DNA of 64,000 nt from Acidobacteriaceae bacterium (GCA_003134855.1 PLCS01000007.1:319011-383010); one strand, 5' to 3'. Shown: positions 1 to 9,392, counted from the stretch's first letter. Numbers and translations are program-made. The notes: generated from the sequence alone by a model not told the origin.

Positions 1-3000
1 TCCCGCGGCGGGCGTTCCCAACGTGCCGTACACACCGGACTGGTCATAAACGCTGTTTCCGCCCATCCATGTCCATTCGTTCGTGGAAGAATTGAACTCC
101 CGAAGGTCGTTGAGATAAACGCCATCTTCGTTATCAACGGTGGAGTAGAAGCCCCCAAAAAGCCAGAGATGGCCGCTGCTGTCGGTCCAGGCCGAAGCAC
201 CATCGCGGGCTCCGGGGATGTTGCCGGCAGCAGGTGTTCCCAACGTGCCGTACACTCCGGGCTGGGTGACCGTGCTGCTTCCGCCCATCCAGGTCCATTC
301 ATTTGTAGAAGGATTGAACTCCCATAGGTCGTTGAGATAGCCCCAATTGTCGTTGGCATCGTAGCCCTTGCCGCCAAAGAGCCAGAGGTCGCCGCTGCTG
401 TCGGTCCAGCTCGCAGCCGAATAGCGGCTTCCGGGGATGTTTCCGGCAGCAGGCACGCCCAACGTGCCGTACACTCCGGGCTGGCCACTCCCGTTGGGGA
501 CCGTGCTGCTTCCGCCCATCCACGCCCATTCGTTCGTGGAAGGATTGAACTCCCAAAGGTCGTTGAGGTAGCTGCCTTTTCCGTAGGCATCGATGCCGAG
601 GCCCCCAAAGAGCCAGAAATTGCCGCTGCTGTCGGTCCAACTCGCGGCTCCCTCGCGGCCTCCGGGGATGTTTCCGGCAGCAGGCGTTCCCAACGTGCCA
701 TACACCCCGGCTTGATTGCCCGTGAAGCTCCCGCCCATCCAGGTCCATTCGTTCGTAGAGGGATTGAACTCCCAAAGGTCGTTGAAAAAGCTAGAATTAT
801 AGCCGCCGCCAAAGAGCCAGAGATTGCCGCTGCTGTCGGTCCAACTGTTCGCCGAATCGCGGCATCCGGGGATGTTTCCGGCCGCGGGCACGCCCAATGT
901 GCCGTATACTCCGGTCCCTTCATATAAATAGCTGCTTCCACCCATCCAGGTCCATCCGGGTGTGCCGCTGGCCATGGGAGTCACAACCTGACTCACCGTA
1001 TTCGACGTGCTGCCGGTAAAGTTCGCGTCGCCGCTATACGCCGCCGAAATCGAATCCGTACCCTCCGGCAGCGCCGTGTTTCTTAATACAGCCTGTTTGC
1101 CACTCAGGGAGACGGTCCTCAGCGTCGTGCCCCAATTGCTGAACAGGACCGTACCGGTGGGCGTACCGCTAAACTGCCCTGAGACGGTCGCCGTGAAGGT
1201 CACGTATTGTCCGGCATCGGACGGATTCTGCGACGAAGTCAATGTTGTGTAGGAGTTGGCTTTGCTGACCGTCAGGCTGACGGCTGTCGAGGTGCTGCGA
1301 GAGAAGTTGTAATCGCCGCCGTAAATTGCGGTGATCGTGTAGATCCCACTCGGCAGCGCAGTGGTGGTCAAGCTGGCCGTGCCGCTGCTCAACGTCCCTG
1401 CTCCCACTTGCGTTGCGCCATTCATGAAAGAGATGGTCTCTCCATTCGGAACCATGCCTTTGCTGGCAGAGACCGTCGCGGTCAGCGTTACCGGCTCTCC
1501 ATAGCTAGAGGCAACCGTATTGGATACAAGCGCAGTCGTCGTCGTCGCCCACGCCGGGTTAATGGTGTAGGCGGCGGTGGCCAAGAAGTTGGTGGAATAA
1601 CCGCTGGCCGTCGCTATTGCCTCCAGCGTCTCCGTCGACGAAACGGTGATCGCGCCGGTGTACACACTCGAAGCAGTCGTCGGGGTGGTTCCGTTGGTGG
1701 TGTAGTAGATAGTTGCGCCAGCTGTAGCATCGCTGATCGTCACCGTCTGCGGCGTGGCATACGTGCCTGCCGGCACACTGAAGGTCGGCATCGCGGTTAC
1801 CGGTATTACCGGTAGTTGATATTTCCAAAGGTCGTTGAGAAAGTCAAAATTGAGGCCTTCATCAAAACCGAGGCCGCCAAAGAGCCAGAAACTGCCGCTG
1901 CTGTCAGCCCAGCTCGTAGCGTAAGAGCGGCCTCCAGGGATGTTTCCGGCGTCACGCACGCCCAACGTGCCGTACACTCCGGGCTGGTGGCCCGTGCTGC
2001 TTCCGCCCATCCAAGCCCATTCGTTCGTGGAAGGATTGAACTCCCAAAGGTCGTTGAGATAGCCGCCATTGCCGTTGACGTCAGTGCCGTTGCCGCCAAA
2101 GAGCCAGAGATTGCCGCAGCAGTCGGCCCAGCTCGTAGCGGAATCGCGGCCTCCGGGGATGTTAGCGGCAGCAGGTGTTTCCAACGTGCCGTACACTCCG
2201 GGCTGGTTCGCCGTGCTGCTTCCACCCATCCAGGTCCATTCGTTTGTGGATGGATTGAACTCCCAAAGATCGTTAAGATAGCCGCCATTGCCGTTGACGT
2301 CAGTGCCGTTGCCCCCAAAAAGCCAGAGATTGCCGCTATTGTCGGTCCAACTCATAGCATCACTGCGGCTTCCGGGGATGTTTCCGGCGGCAGGCACGCC
2401 CAACGTGCCGTACACTCCGGGCTGGCTGAGCGTGCTGCTTCCGCCCATCCACGCCCATTCGTTCGTGGAAGGATTGAACTCCCAAAGGTCGTTGAAATAG
2501 CCGTCATTGCCATTAACGTCAGTGCCGTTGCCGCCAAAGAGCCAGAGATTGCCTCTGCTGTCGGTCCAACTCATAGCGTCACTGCGGCTTCCGGGGATGT
2601 TTCCGGCGGCAGGCACACCCAACGTGCCGTACACTCCGGGCTGGCCGAGCGTGTTGCTTCCGCCCATCCAGGTCCATTCGTTCGTAGAGGGATTGAATTC
2701 CCAAAGGTCGTTGCAAAGGTCGTTGAAACCGCCAGTAAACTCCCGGCCGCCAAAGAGCCAGAGATTGCCGCTGCGGTCGGTCCAACTCGTAGCGGAATAG
2801 CGGCTTCCGGGGATGTTTCCGGCAGCAGGCACACCCAACGTGCCGTACACTCCGTACTGGCTGTGTATGCTGCTTCCGCCCATCCATGCCCATTCGTTCG
2901 TAGTGGGATTGAACTCCCATAGGTCGTTGAGATCGCCAAATCCAAGGGTACGGGTATTTGTGCCATCCATACCCTTGCCGCCAAAGAGCCATAAATTGCC

Positions 3001-3258
3001 GCTGCTGTCGGTCCAGCGCGTAGCGGAATAGCGGCCTCCGGGAATATTTCCGGCAGAAGGCACGCCCAAAGTGCCGTACACTCCGGACGGGCCGATCATG
3101 AAGCCACTCATGTCCCATCCGTTAAAATAGCTTCGTCCGCCCATCCAGGTCCATTCGTATTGGGCGCTCGCCTGGGCGCTCATCGACCCTGACGTTACCG
3201 CGATGAGTCCCGCCACCAGCAGAACCCGCAGACGCGACATTGACAAAATTGCAGACAT
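1..3258 (-). CDS. Secreted kelch-repeat / Ig-like repeat protein, 3' end beyond window
   Basis: Open frame of 1086 codons that runs off the left edge without a stop. It starts at ATG 3258 behind GAGGT about 9 nt upstream. Residues 1-30 form a signal peptide ending near SAQA. Six kelch-like modules follow (about 37-480), each with a W[TA]WMGG strand, a VYGTLG..AAGNIPG.R segment, SWTDSSGNLWLFGG and NDLWEFNPSTNEW. Residues about 485-765 hold a chitobiase C-terminal-like segment (TISDATAGATIYYTTNGTTP) and two bacterial Ig-like repeats (VTLTATVSA, GTVLFSN). At least five further kelch modules begin near 767. Kelch modules form beta-propellers, so this is probably two propellers joined by Ig linkers and exported. 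Ligand unknown. The repeats are nearly identical as DNA. Confidence 0.85.
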   Translation of the reverse strand, partial: MSAILSMSRLRVLLVAGLIAVTSGSMSAQASAQYEWTWMGGRSYFNGWDMSGFMIGPSGVYGTLGVPSAGNIPGGRYSATRWTDSSGNLWLFGGKGMDGTNTRTLGFGDLNDLWEFNPTTNEWAWMGGSSIHSQYGVYGTLGVPAAGNIPGSRYSATSWTDRSGNLWLFGGREFTGGFNDLCNDLWEFNPSTNEWTWMGGSNTLGQPGVYGTLGVPAAGNIPGSRSDAMSWTDSRGNLWLFGGNGTDVNGNDGYFNDLWEFNPSTNEWAWMGGSSTLSQPGVYGTLGVPAAGNIPGSRSDAMSWTDNSGNLWLFGGNGTDVNGNGGYLNDLWEFNPSTNEWTWMGGSSTANQPGVYGTLETPAAANIPGGRDSATSWADCCGNLWLFGGNGTDVNGNGGYLNDLWEFNPSTNEWAWMGGSSTGHQPGVYGTLGVRDAGNIPGGRSYATSWADSSGSFWLFGGLGFDEGLNFDFLNDLWKYQLPVIPVTAMPTFSVPAGTYATPQTVTISDATAGATIYYTTNGTTPTTASSVYTGAITVSSTETLEAIATASGYSTNFLATAAYTINPAWATTTTALVSNTVASSYGEPVTLTATVSASKGMVPNGETISFMNGATQVGAGTLSSGTASLTTTALPSGIYTITAIYGGDYNFSRSTSTAVSLTVSKANSYTTLTSSQNPSDAGQYVTFTATVSGQFSGTPTGTVLFSNWGTTLRTVSLSGKQAVLRNTALPEGTDSISAAYSGDANFTGSTSNTVSQVVTPMASGTPGWTWMGGSSYLYEGTGVYGTLGVPAAGNIPGCRDSANSWTDSSGNLWLFGGGYNSSFFNDLWEFNPSTNEWTWMGGSFTGNQAGVYGTLGTPAAGNIPGGREGAASWTDSSGNFWLFGGLGIDAYGKGSYLNDLWEFNPSTNEWAWMGGSSTVPNGSGQPGVYGTLGVPAAGNIPGSRYSAASWTDSSGDLWLFGGKGYDANDNWGYLNDLWEFNPSTNEWTWMGGSSTVTQPGVYGTLGTPAAGNIPGARDGASAWTDSSGHLWLFGGFYSTVDNEDGVYLNDLREFNSSTNEWTWMGGNSVYDQSGVYGTLGTPAAG

Positions 3259-3488
3259 GACCGTACACCTCACCGGCCGGACTGTCTGGCTTGGAGTGAG
3301 TTGGGCAAGTCAACGGCAGTTCAGCCACTTTCAGGCTTGAATTGGCGGAATTTCCTGAAACAGGCCGCGGAGTGGGAACAGATTACACGACCGCAAGAGA
3401 GCCCTACAGGAAGCCGACAAAATGGTATGCCTGCAAGAATGAGTGGGGAGGTGATGGTTGTCACGGTTATGAACGCCAGATTCACGGC

Positions 3489-3517
3489 AAAAAAAGAACC
3501 CCCGGTGGGGCCGGGGG
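3489..3517 (-). terminator. Intrinsic terminator of the kdp operon
   Basis: Read on the minus strand: a perfect 7-bp GC stem (CCCCCGG / CCGGGGG, 3517-3511 and 3505-3499) with a 5-nt loop, then TTCTTTTTTT. It lies 23 nt after the kdpC stop and is a textbook rho-independent terminator ending the kdpFABC transcript. Confidence 0.9.
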
Positions 3518-3539
3518 CAGGAAAGCAATACAAGCGAGT

Positions 3540-4109
3540 TTATTTTGCGAGATTGTCGAGGGCGCGATTCAGCGCGAGGACGTTGATGCGAGGCTCGCCG
3601 AGGATGCCCAGTTGGCGCGGAGTGATCTGCTGCGCGACGAGATTGCGGACGGCCTCTTCGCTCAGGCTGCGGGCCTTGGCGACGCGCGGGACCTGATAGT
3701 AGGCGGCGTCGGGGGTGATGTCGGGATCGAGGCCGGAGGCGGAGGTCGTCACCAGATCAATCGGCACCGGCTTGCCGGGATTTGCGGCGGCCAGTTTATC
3801 GATGTCGCCCTGTATGCGCGTGACCAGCGTTTTCGAAGACTGCGCCAGATTGGTGCCTCCCGAAGCCGTGGCGTCGTAGCCGTTGCCGGCGGCCGAGGGG
3901 CGGGGATGGAAGTAGCGGTCGCTCACGAAGCTCTGCGCCAGCAGCTCGGAGCCGATGACCGTGCCGTCGTTGAGCTGAATAAGGCTGCCGCCGGCCTGAT
4001 GCGGGAAAACCGCTTTGGCGATGCCGGTGACCAGCAGCGGATAGCCCAGGCCCAGCAGCAGCGCGGTCACGAGAGTGAAGCGAATCGATGTCTTCCAGAC
4101 GGAGTGCAT
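3540..4109 (-). CDS. kdpC: Potassium-transporting ATPase subunit KdpC
   Basis: KdpC is the small single-span subunit that stabilises the KdpFABC complex and helps couple ATP use to potassium import. The 189-residue length is normal. One N-terminal membrane helix is visible at about 10-32 ([20 protein letters not shown]), followed by the family-typical periplasmic domain with [23 protein letters not shown] and [21 protein letters not shown]. The start is supported by AAGGAG about 9 nt upstream. It is the last gene of the kdp operon, 121 nt after kdpB, and is followed by a strong terminator. Confidence 0.96.
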   Translation of the reverse strand: MHSVWKTSIRFTLVTALLLGLGYPLLVTGIAKAVFPHQAGGSLIQLNDGTVIGSELLAQSFVSDRYFHPRPSAAGNGYDATASGGTNLAQSSKTLVTRIQGDIDKLAAANPGKPVPIDLVTTSASGLDPDITPDAAYYQVPRVAKARSLSEEAVRNLVAQQITPRQLGILGEPRINVLALNRALDNLAK

Positions 4110-4168
4110 TTTTTGTTTCTCCTTCGGGAGCCGGTGAAGGCTCTTTCAAACCTTTATTGGCGGAGCTA

Positions 4169-4227
4169 GCGGTGTTAGCGGAGTTAGCCTCGCACATCGT
4201 GAATCCTTCTAACTCCGCTAACTCCGC
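4169..4227. repeat. Palindromic repeat between kdpB and kdpC
   Basis: Arms of 19 nt (4169-4187 and 4209-4227) of the type GCGGTGTTAGCGGAGTTAG are inverted with one mismatch around a 21-nt loop, 3 nt after the kdpB stop. A related, more diverged copy lies at 23041-23103. Placed inside the operon transcript, it could protect or attenuate mRNA between kdpB and kdpC; that role is inference. Confidence 0.75.
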
Positions 4228-4230
4228 TTT

Positions 4231-6264
4231 CTACGCCAGATGCAGCGCCACCAACGCCAGGTCAATTGCCTTGATGCCGATGAACGGCACGATAATGCCG
4301 CCGACGCCGTAGATCAGCAGATTGTTGCGCAGCAGAATATCGGCTGCCTTAGGCTCGTATTTGACGCCCTTGAGGGCCAGCGGGATCAGCGCCACGATAA
4401 TAATGGCGTTGAAGATGACTGCCGAGAGAATGGCCGACTCCGGCGAGTGCAGGTACATGATGTTCAGCACGCCCAGCACCGGGAAGGCGACGGAGAACAT
4501 CGCCGGGATGATGGCGAAGTACTTGGCCACGTCGTTGGCGATGCTGAAGGTGGTCAGCGCGCCGCGCGTCATGAGCAGTTGCTTGCCGATCTCGACAATC
4601 TCGATCAGTTTGGTGGGGTTGGAGTCGAGATCGACCATGTTACCGGCTTCCTTGGCGGCTTGCGTGCCTGAGTTCATCGCCACTCCAACGTCTGCCTGGG
4701 CCAGCGCGGGCGCGTCGTTGGTGCCGTCGCCGGTCATCGCCACCAGCTTGCCCTTGGCCTGCTCGCGCTTGATCAGGTCCATCTTGTCCTTGGGCTTGGC
4801 TTCTGCCAGAAAGTCGTCGACGCCGGCCTCGCGGGCAATCACCGCGGCGGTCAGCGGATTGTCGCCGGTGATCATGATGGTGCGGATGCCCATCGCGCGC
4901 AGTCGCGCCAGGCGCTCCTTGAGGCCGCCCTTAACGATGTCCTTGAGATGAATCACGCCCAGAGCCGTCGAGTTTTCCGCCACCACCAGCGGAGTTCCAC
5001 CTTGGCGGGCAACCTCTTCGACCTGCTCGGCGACCTTCCTGGGCAGCGAGGAGCCTTGCTCTTCAAGGAAGCGGGCGATGGCGTCCACCGAGCCCTTGCG
5101 GATGCGCACGCCAGGCAGGTTGACGCCGCTCATGCGGGTCTGCGCGGTGAAGGGCACGAACTCGGCGTGGATGCCGCCAATGTCGCGCCCGCGCAGGTTG
5201 TACTTTTCCTTGGCCAGCACAACAATGGAGCGGCCCTCGGGAGTTTCGTCGGAAAGCGAGGAGAGCTGCGCCGCGTCGGCCAGCCGCTCGTGGCTCACGT
5301 CCGGCGCGGGAATGAACTCGGTGGCCTGGCGGTTGCCCAGCGTGATGGTTCCGGTCTTGTCGAGCAGCAGCGTGTTCACGTCGCCGGCGGCTTCCACGGC
5401 GCGCCCGCTCATCGCCAGCACGTTGTATTGAACCAGGCGGTCCATGCCGGCGATGCCGATGGCCGAGAGCAGTCCGCCGATGGTGGTGGGGATCAGGCAG
5501 ACCAGCAGCGAGACCAGCACGAAGACCGTCTGCGGAGCCTTGGAGTAGATGGCGAAGGGTTGCAGCGTGACCACGGCGAGCAGAAACACAATGGTCAGGC
5601 CACTGAGCAGAATGCTCAGCGCGATCTCGTTGGGCGTCTTCTGGCGGGTTGCGCCTTCGACCAGCGCGATCATGCGGTCGAGAAAGGTTTCGCCGGGATT
5701 GGAGGTGATGCGCACCTTGATCCAGTCCGACAAAACTTTTGTGCCGCCGGTCACGGCCGAGCGGTCGCCGCCGGCCTCGCGGATCACCGGGGCCGATTCG
5801 CCGGTAATCGCCGACTCGTCCACCGAGGCCACGCCCTCGATCACCTCGCCGTCGCCGGCAATGTAACTCCCAGCTACAACGTAAATAATGTCTCCGGCGC
5901 GCAGCAGGGCGCTGGCTACATCTTCCAGGCTGCTGTCCGCTCTGTAGCGTTGCGCAATCGTTTCGCCCTTGGCCTTGCGCAGCGTGTCGGCCTGAGCCTT
6001 GCCGCGGCCCTCGGCCATCGCCTCTGCGAAGTTGGCGAAGATCACCGTGAACCACAGCCACAGGGTGATCTGCAGGTTGAAGCCGAAGCCGGCGCTGTGG
6101 TGAATGGTGTTGTCGATCAGCAGCGCGGTGGTCAGCACACTGCCCACTTCGACGACGAACATCACCGGGTTCTTGGCCATGCCGCGGGGATCAAGCTTGC
6201 GGAATGCGTCCACAAGCGCCTGGGCCATGATTTCCGTATTCCAGAGACTCTTTTTTTCTAGCAT
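4231..6264 (-). CDS. kdpB: Potassium-transporting P-type ATPase subunit KdpB
   Basis: Catalytic P-type ATPase subunit of the high-affinity potassium importer in the inner membrane. Its 677 residues match the family. The phosphorylation motif [10 protein letters not shown] has its Asp at 302. TGES at 154-157 is the actuator loop; its Ser corresponds to the serine whose phosphorylation inhibits E. coli Kdp[19 protein letters not shown] is the hinge motif, and the membrane segments lie in the expected places. The N-terminus ([16 protein letters not shown]) matches other KdpB proteins, so the start is credible although no strong ribosome binding site is seen. It follows kdpA by 42 nt. Confidence 0.97.
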   Translation of the reverse strand: MLEKKSLWNTEIMAQALVDAFRKLDPRGMAKNPVMFVVEVGSVLTTALLIDNTIHHSAGFGFNLQITLWLWFTVIFANFAEAMAEGRGKAQADTLRKAKGETIAQRYRADSSLEDVASALLRAGDIIYVVAGSYIAGDGEVIEGVASVDESAITGESAPVIREAGGDRSAVTGGTKVLSDWIKVRITSNPGETFLDRMIALVEGATRQKTPNEIALSILLSGLTIVFLLAVVTLQPFAIYSKAPQTVFVLVSLLVCLIPTTIGGLLSAIGIAGMDRLVQYNVLAMSGRAVEAAGDVNTLLLDKTGTITLGNRQATEFIPAPDVSHERLADAAQLSSLSDETPEGRSIVVLAKEKYNLRGRDIGGIHAEFVPFTAQTRMSGVNLPGVRIRKGSVDAIARFLEEQGSSLPRKVAEQVEEVARQGGTPLVVAENSTALGVIHLKDIVKGGLKERLARLRAMGIRTIMITGDNPLTAAVIAREAGVDDFLAEAKPKDKMDLIKREQAKGKLVAMTGDGTNDAPALAQADVGVAMNSGTQAAKEAGNMVDLDSNPTKLIEIVEIGKQLLMTRGALTTFSIANDVAKYFAIIPAMFSVAFPVLGVLNIMYLHSPESAILSAVIFNAIIIVALIPLALKGVKYEPKAADILLRNNLLIYGVGGIIVPFIGIKAIDLALVALHLA

Positions 6265-6306
6265 GACAGTCCGTTTCGCCTTGTCCTGATGCGGTTTCGG
6301 TTGGAG

Positions 6307-8031
6307 TTAGAAAAGCTGCCCCGCATGAAGCTGCAGGTGTTCCAAAATCGGTCCCAGGCTCAACGCCGGGAAGAAGGTAAGCGCGCTGAGAATGACGATC
6401 ACGCCGACCAGCAGCACAGTGAAGAGCGAGCCGTTCACCGGGAAGGTTCCGGGCGAGGGCGGCACAGACTTCTTCATGGCAAGATTGCCTGCCAGTGCCA
6501 GCACAGGAATCATCATGAAAAGCCTTCCGAACAACATATCCCAGCCCAGCGCCACGTTGTACCACCAGGTGTTGGCGTTGAGTCCCGCGAAGGCCGAGCC
6601 GTTGTTGCCCGCGCCGGAGGTAAATGCGTAGAGAATCTCCGTAAGACCGTGCGGACCCTGGTTGTTCAGGCTGCTGAGGCCAATGTTGGGCGCCATCACA
6701 AAGGCGGCCGTCAAAGAGAGAATGATCAGCGGGAAGATGAGCACGTAGAGCATGGACATCTTCACGTCGTAGGCCTCGATCTTCTTGCCCAGGTACTCCG
6801 GCGTGCGGCCCACCATAAGGCCGGCGATGAAGACCGCCAGTACCACCATGATGAGAATTCCGTACAAGCCCGAACCCACGCCGCCGAAGACCACCTCGCC
6901 CATCATGATGTTGATCAGCACCACCATGCCGCCCAGCGGAGTGAAACTGTCGTGCATGCCGTTGACAGCGCCGCAACTGGCGTCGGTGGTGATGGTGGCG
7001 AAGAGCGAGCTGGCCGCGATGCCGTTGCGGACTTCTTTGCCTTCCATATTGCCCGCCGGAGCGGTGAGGCTTCCGGTCTGCGCCGCGCCATGAATCAGCA
7101 GGTGGGGATGCGACTCAGCCCAATAGACCGTTGTGAATCCGGCGGCAAAGAGCACGAACATCGCCGCCAGCACCGCCCAGCCGTGGCCCGGCGAGCCGGT
7201 CATGCGCCCCAGCGTATAGGTGAGTCCTGCCGGAATCACGAAGATCAAAAAAATCTGGAAGAGGTTGGTGAACGGCGTAGGGTTTTCGAAGGGATGGGCG
7301 CTGTTGGCGTTGAAGAAACCGCCGCCGTTGGTGCCCAGCATTTTGATGACTTCCTGCGAGGCAACAGGTCCCTGGGCAATGGTCTGCGCCTGGCCCTCAA
7401 GCGTGTGCGCGGTCGTGTAGGCCGACAGGTTCTCCGGTACACCTTGGACAACCATCAGCAGCGCGCCGATGATCGAGGCTGGAAGCAGCACATAGAGCAA
7501 TGTGCGGGTCATGTCCACCCAGAAGTTGCCGATGGTGCCCGAGCTGGTTCGTTTGATGCCGCGGATCAAAGCAACAGCCACTGCGATGCCCACAGCCGCA
7601 GACCAGAAGTTGTGCGTCGCCAGACCGGCCATCTGGGTCAGATAGCTCATCGTGCTCTCGGGCGTATACGACTGCCAGTTGGTGTTGGTAGTGAAACTGG
7701 CGGCGGTGTTCCAGGCCAGATCTGGACCCACGGCGGCCAAATGCTGCGGATTCCACGGCAGAAAGTTCTGCAACCGCTCGATAGCGTAGGTCAACACCAT
7801 GCTGACGGCGGAGAAGCCCAGTACCGCAAAGGCGTACTCGCGCCAGTTCATCTCCTGGCCGGCTTTGACGCCGCACAGCTTGTAGATGAGCCGTTCAATG
7901 GGACGAAGCAACGGACTCAGCCAGGTGCGTTCACCCTCCAGCACGCGGGCCAGGTAAATGCCCACCGGACGAACGCTTGCCAGAAGAATCAAGCAGAAAA
8001 GCGCGAACTGCAACCAACCGTTGGCGGTCAT
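6307..8031 (-). CDS. kdpA: Potassium-transporting ATPase subunit KdpA
   Basis: Channel-like potassium-binding subunit of KdpFABC, related to the SKT superfamily. 574 residues with about ten membrane helices. Selectivity-loop segments are visible, for example TNTNWQSYTPE, GTNGGGFFNANSAHPFENP and TSGAGNNGSAFAGL. The N-terminus MTANGWLQFALFCLILLASV is the first helix. The gene begins 1 nt after the kdpF stop, which implies translational coupling. Together with kdpF, kdpB and kdpC it forms one minus-strand operon controlled by the neighbouring kdpE and kdpD-like genes. Confidence 0.97.
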   Translation of the reverse strand: MTANGWLQFALFCLILLASVRPVGIYLARVLEGERTWLSPLLRPIERLIYKLCGVKAGQEMNWREYAFAVLGFSAVSMVLTYAIERLQNFLPWNPQHLAAVGPDLAWNTAASFTTNTNWQSYTPESTMSYLTQMAGLATHNFWSAAVGIAVAVALIRGIKRTSSGTIGNFWVDMTRTLLYVLLPASIIGALLMVVQGVPENLSAYTTAHTLEGQAQTIAQGPVASQEVIKMLGTNGGGFFNANSAHPFENPTPFTNLFQIFLIFVIPAGLTYTLGRMTGSPGHGWAVLAAMFVLFAAGFTTVYWAESHPHLLIHGAAQTGSLTAPAGNMEGKEVRNGIAASSLFATITTDASCGAVNGMHDSFTPLGGMVVLINIMMGEVVFGGVGSGLYGILIMVVLAVFIAGLMVGRTPEYLGKKIEAYDVKMSMLYVLIFPLIILSLTAAFVMAPNIGLSSLNNQGPHGLTEILYAFTSGAGNNGSAFAGLNANTWWYNVALGWDMLFGRLFMMIPVLALAGNLAMKKSVPPSPGTFPVNGSLFTVLLVGVIVILSALTFFPALSLGPILEHLQLHAGQLF

Positions 8032-8032
8032 C

Positions 8033-8128
8033 TTAGAACTTCTCCGGGAAGAGCAGGGTGATGGTCAGGTAAGCAAACAGAAGAATGGACAGAATCAGGG
8101 CAACGGCGGTGATGATGTCGGTTTGCAT
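8033..8128 (-). CDS. kdpF: Potassium-transporting ATPase subunit KdpF
   Basis: A 31-residue, single-span peptide beginning MQTDIITAVALILSILLF and ending TLLFPEKF. KdpF is a lipid-like stabiliser of the KdpFABC complex; size, hydrophobic helix, the F/L-FPEKF-type tail and position immediately before kdpA all fit. Its stop and the kdpA ATG are 1 nt apart. Too short for routine gene finders, so easily missed. Confidence 0.92.
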   Translation of the reverse strand: MQTDIITAVALILSILLFAYLTITLLFPEKF

Positions 8129-8131
8129 GGG

Positions 8132-8218
8132 TTACCTCAGCTTCTGGCAGGCCTTGACGTAGAGAAACGCCAGGCCGAAGAAAACTACCGTGAACAGCAA
8201 CATCGCAACATCTTGCAT
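8132..8218 (-). CDS. 28-residue membrane micro-protein leading the kdp operon
   Basis: ATG at 8218 is preceded by CGGGAGCTGCG (GGAG about 6 nt upstream). It encodes a 28-residue peptide, MQDVAMLLFTVVFFGLAF through YVKACQKLR, with one hydrophobic helix and a basic tail. It ends 3 nt before kdpF, so it should be co-translated with the pump genes. It resembles no Kdp subunit I can name with certainty, but size, topology and position suggest an accessory micro-subunit or a leader peptide. Real expression is inferred from the ribosome binding site and spacing only. Confidence 0.65.
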   Translation of the reverse strand: MQDVAMLLFTVVFFGLAFLYVKACQKLR

Positions 8219-8237
8219 CGCAGCTCCCGCTTTTCGA

Positions 8238-8268
8238 TGAGCAGGCCATTGGGGAAGCCGCCTGCTCA
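8238..8268 (-). promoter_or_regulatory. Stem-loop in the kdp operon leader
   Basis: A perfect 9-bp stem, TGAGCAGGC (8238-8246) with GCCTGCTCA (8260-8268), closes a 13-nt loop. It stands about 20 nt upstream of the micro-ORF start and its ribosome binding site. Upstream (8270-8353) is an AT-rich stretch expected to carry the KdpE-dependent promoter, but I cannot assign -35/-10 boxes confidently. No c-di-AMP riboswitch consensus was recognised. Confidence 0.5.
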
Positions 8269-8353
8269 AGAATGATTCTGGCTCTCGCCTCGTTTGAGTA
8301 TCGAAAATATTTCCTAAATAAAACGTAAGGATATGAGATTGCAGATCACATAC

Positions 8354-8599
8354 CTATAGCCATTTTCGAAGGGAATGAAAAACGGCATGCCCAATCATCG
8401 CGGCAATGATGGCGATCGAGAAATTCGTGACCGTAAAAATATCGCTGAAGGCGAAGGCCAGTGTTTTACCGTGTCCGCTGATCCGATTGAACTCTCCCAT
8501 TAGAAGGTTTGAATAAAAGAGGAAGATGATAAACGCGACTTCAATCAGGGCGCGGCTGATTCGGGCGAGCGGCCGTCGATCTTTTTGGTCCGGTTGCAT
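8354..8599 (-). CDS. Small two-helix membrane protein of unknown function
   Basis: 81 residues with a charged N-terminus (MQPDQKDRRPLARISRALIE), a hydrophobic stretch at about 20-34 (VAFIIFLFYSNLLMG) and another at about 57-73 (TNFSIAIIAAMIGHAVF). It sits between kdpE and the kdp structural genes on the same strand, 50 nt after kdpE. I do not recognise the family. Context suggests a membrane protein co-regulated with potassium transport; no function can be stated. Confidence 0.7.
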   Translation of the reverse strand: MQPDQKDRRPLARISRALIEVAFIIFLFYSNLLMGEFNRISGHGKTLAFAFSDIFTVTNFSIAIIAAMIGHAVFHSLRKWL

Positions 8600-8649
8600 G
8601 GAGGGATGATAACACCAATCGCACTATGGGTTTCCGGGGCTGACGGAGG

Positions 8650-9345
8650 TCATTCTTCGTTGCCGGTCCAGCCCTCGGGAACAAAGCGATAGCCTACCCA
8701 CGGTTCGGTCTGGATGTACTGCTTACCGGTCTCGGCTTCGAGCTTCTTGCGCAACTGGCCGATGAAGACGCGCAGGTACTCCGGCTGGTGGGCCGATTGC
8801 GCGCCCCAGACTGTGGTCAGCAGCACGCGATGGGTCATCACCTTGCCGGCGTGGCGGGCCAGATGCAGCAGCAGATCGAACTCCGTGGGCGTCAGGTGAA
8901 TCGCCTTGCCCTGCACCATGATCGAATGCGCCTCCGCATCCACCACGAAGTCGCCGGCCTCAATCGCCGAGGTTGTCCGCTCCGGGGCGCGGCGCAGATG
9001 GGCGCGGACGCGGGCCAGCAGCTCCTGAATGTTGAAGGGCTTGGTCACGTAATCGTCGGCCCCGGCGTCCAGCGCCTCGACCTTAGAGCGCTCGTGGTCG
9101 CGGACCGAGAGGACCAGAATTGGGACGGCGGAGTGGACGCGGATGGCGCGGCAGACCTCGACGCCGCTCAGGCCGGGCATCATCAGGTCGGTGATGACCA
9201 GGTCGGGCGGCCAGTCCTTGAAAACCTGCAAGCCCTCCTCCGGCTCGTTGGCGGTGCGCACGTCAAAGCCTTGCGCGGAGAGGGAGGCGCGGAGCACGCG
9301 GGTAATCTGCGGCTCATCGTCGATGACCAGAATTCTGCCGGGCAT
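8650..9345 (-). CDS. kdpE: KdpE-type response regulator (OmpR family)
   Basis: 231 residues: a receiver domain (about 4-115) with acidic pocket IDDEP, phospho-acceptor Asp53 in ITDLMMPG and conserved Lys in YVTKPFN, then an OmpR/PhoB winged-helix DNA-binding domain (LTPTEFDLLLHLARHAGKV, EPWVGYRF). LRVFIGQLRKKLE is typical of KdpE. In the family it activates kdpFABC when potassium is low or osmolarity high. It heads the minus-strand locus and diverges from the kinase gene, 47 nt apart, so the two share a control region. Confidence 0.93.
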   Translation of the reverse strand: MPGRILVIDDEPQITRVLRASLSAQGFDVRTANEPEEGLQVFKDWPPDLVITDLMMPGLSGVEVCRAIRVHSAVPILVLSVRDHERSKVEALDAGADDYVTKPFNIQELLARVRAHLRRAPERTTSAIEAGDFVVDAEAHSIMVQGKAIHLTPTEFDLLLHLARHAGKVMTHRVLLTTVWGAQSAHQPEYLRVFIGQLRKKLEAETGKQYIQTEPWVGYRFVPEGWTGNEE

Positions 9346-9392
9346 ATTTATCTTCTTTCCAGAAAAGATTACATCATCCGGGCTGGCCGGGT

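Noticed and set aside
1816-2922. 368-codon plus-strand frame with repeated segments such as GPTHSVTAASGDVSGGR
   Set aside because: It is exactly antisense to the kelch modules; its repeats only mirror the repeated DNA, and it has no start signal or exported-protein features.
1-3258. Regular repeats suggestive of a CRISPR array
   Set aside because: The repeat period is about 75 codons, the repeats are translated in frame as kelch modules, and there are no unique spacers of constant length.
3796-4197. Small minus-strand ORF overlapping kdpC
   Set aside because: It runs through the palindromic repeat between kdpB and kdpC and overlaps kdpC in another frame, without a family match.
6289-8061. 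590-codon plus-strand frame over kdpA
   Set aside because: Antisense to the well-supported kdpA gene; low-complexity His/Arg/Gln-rich product without a family.
8270-8353. Possible riboswitch in front of the kdp operon
   Set aside because: I looked for ydaO/c-di-AMP type conserved blocks and found none; only one simple hairpin is present.
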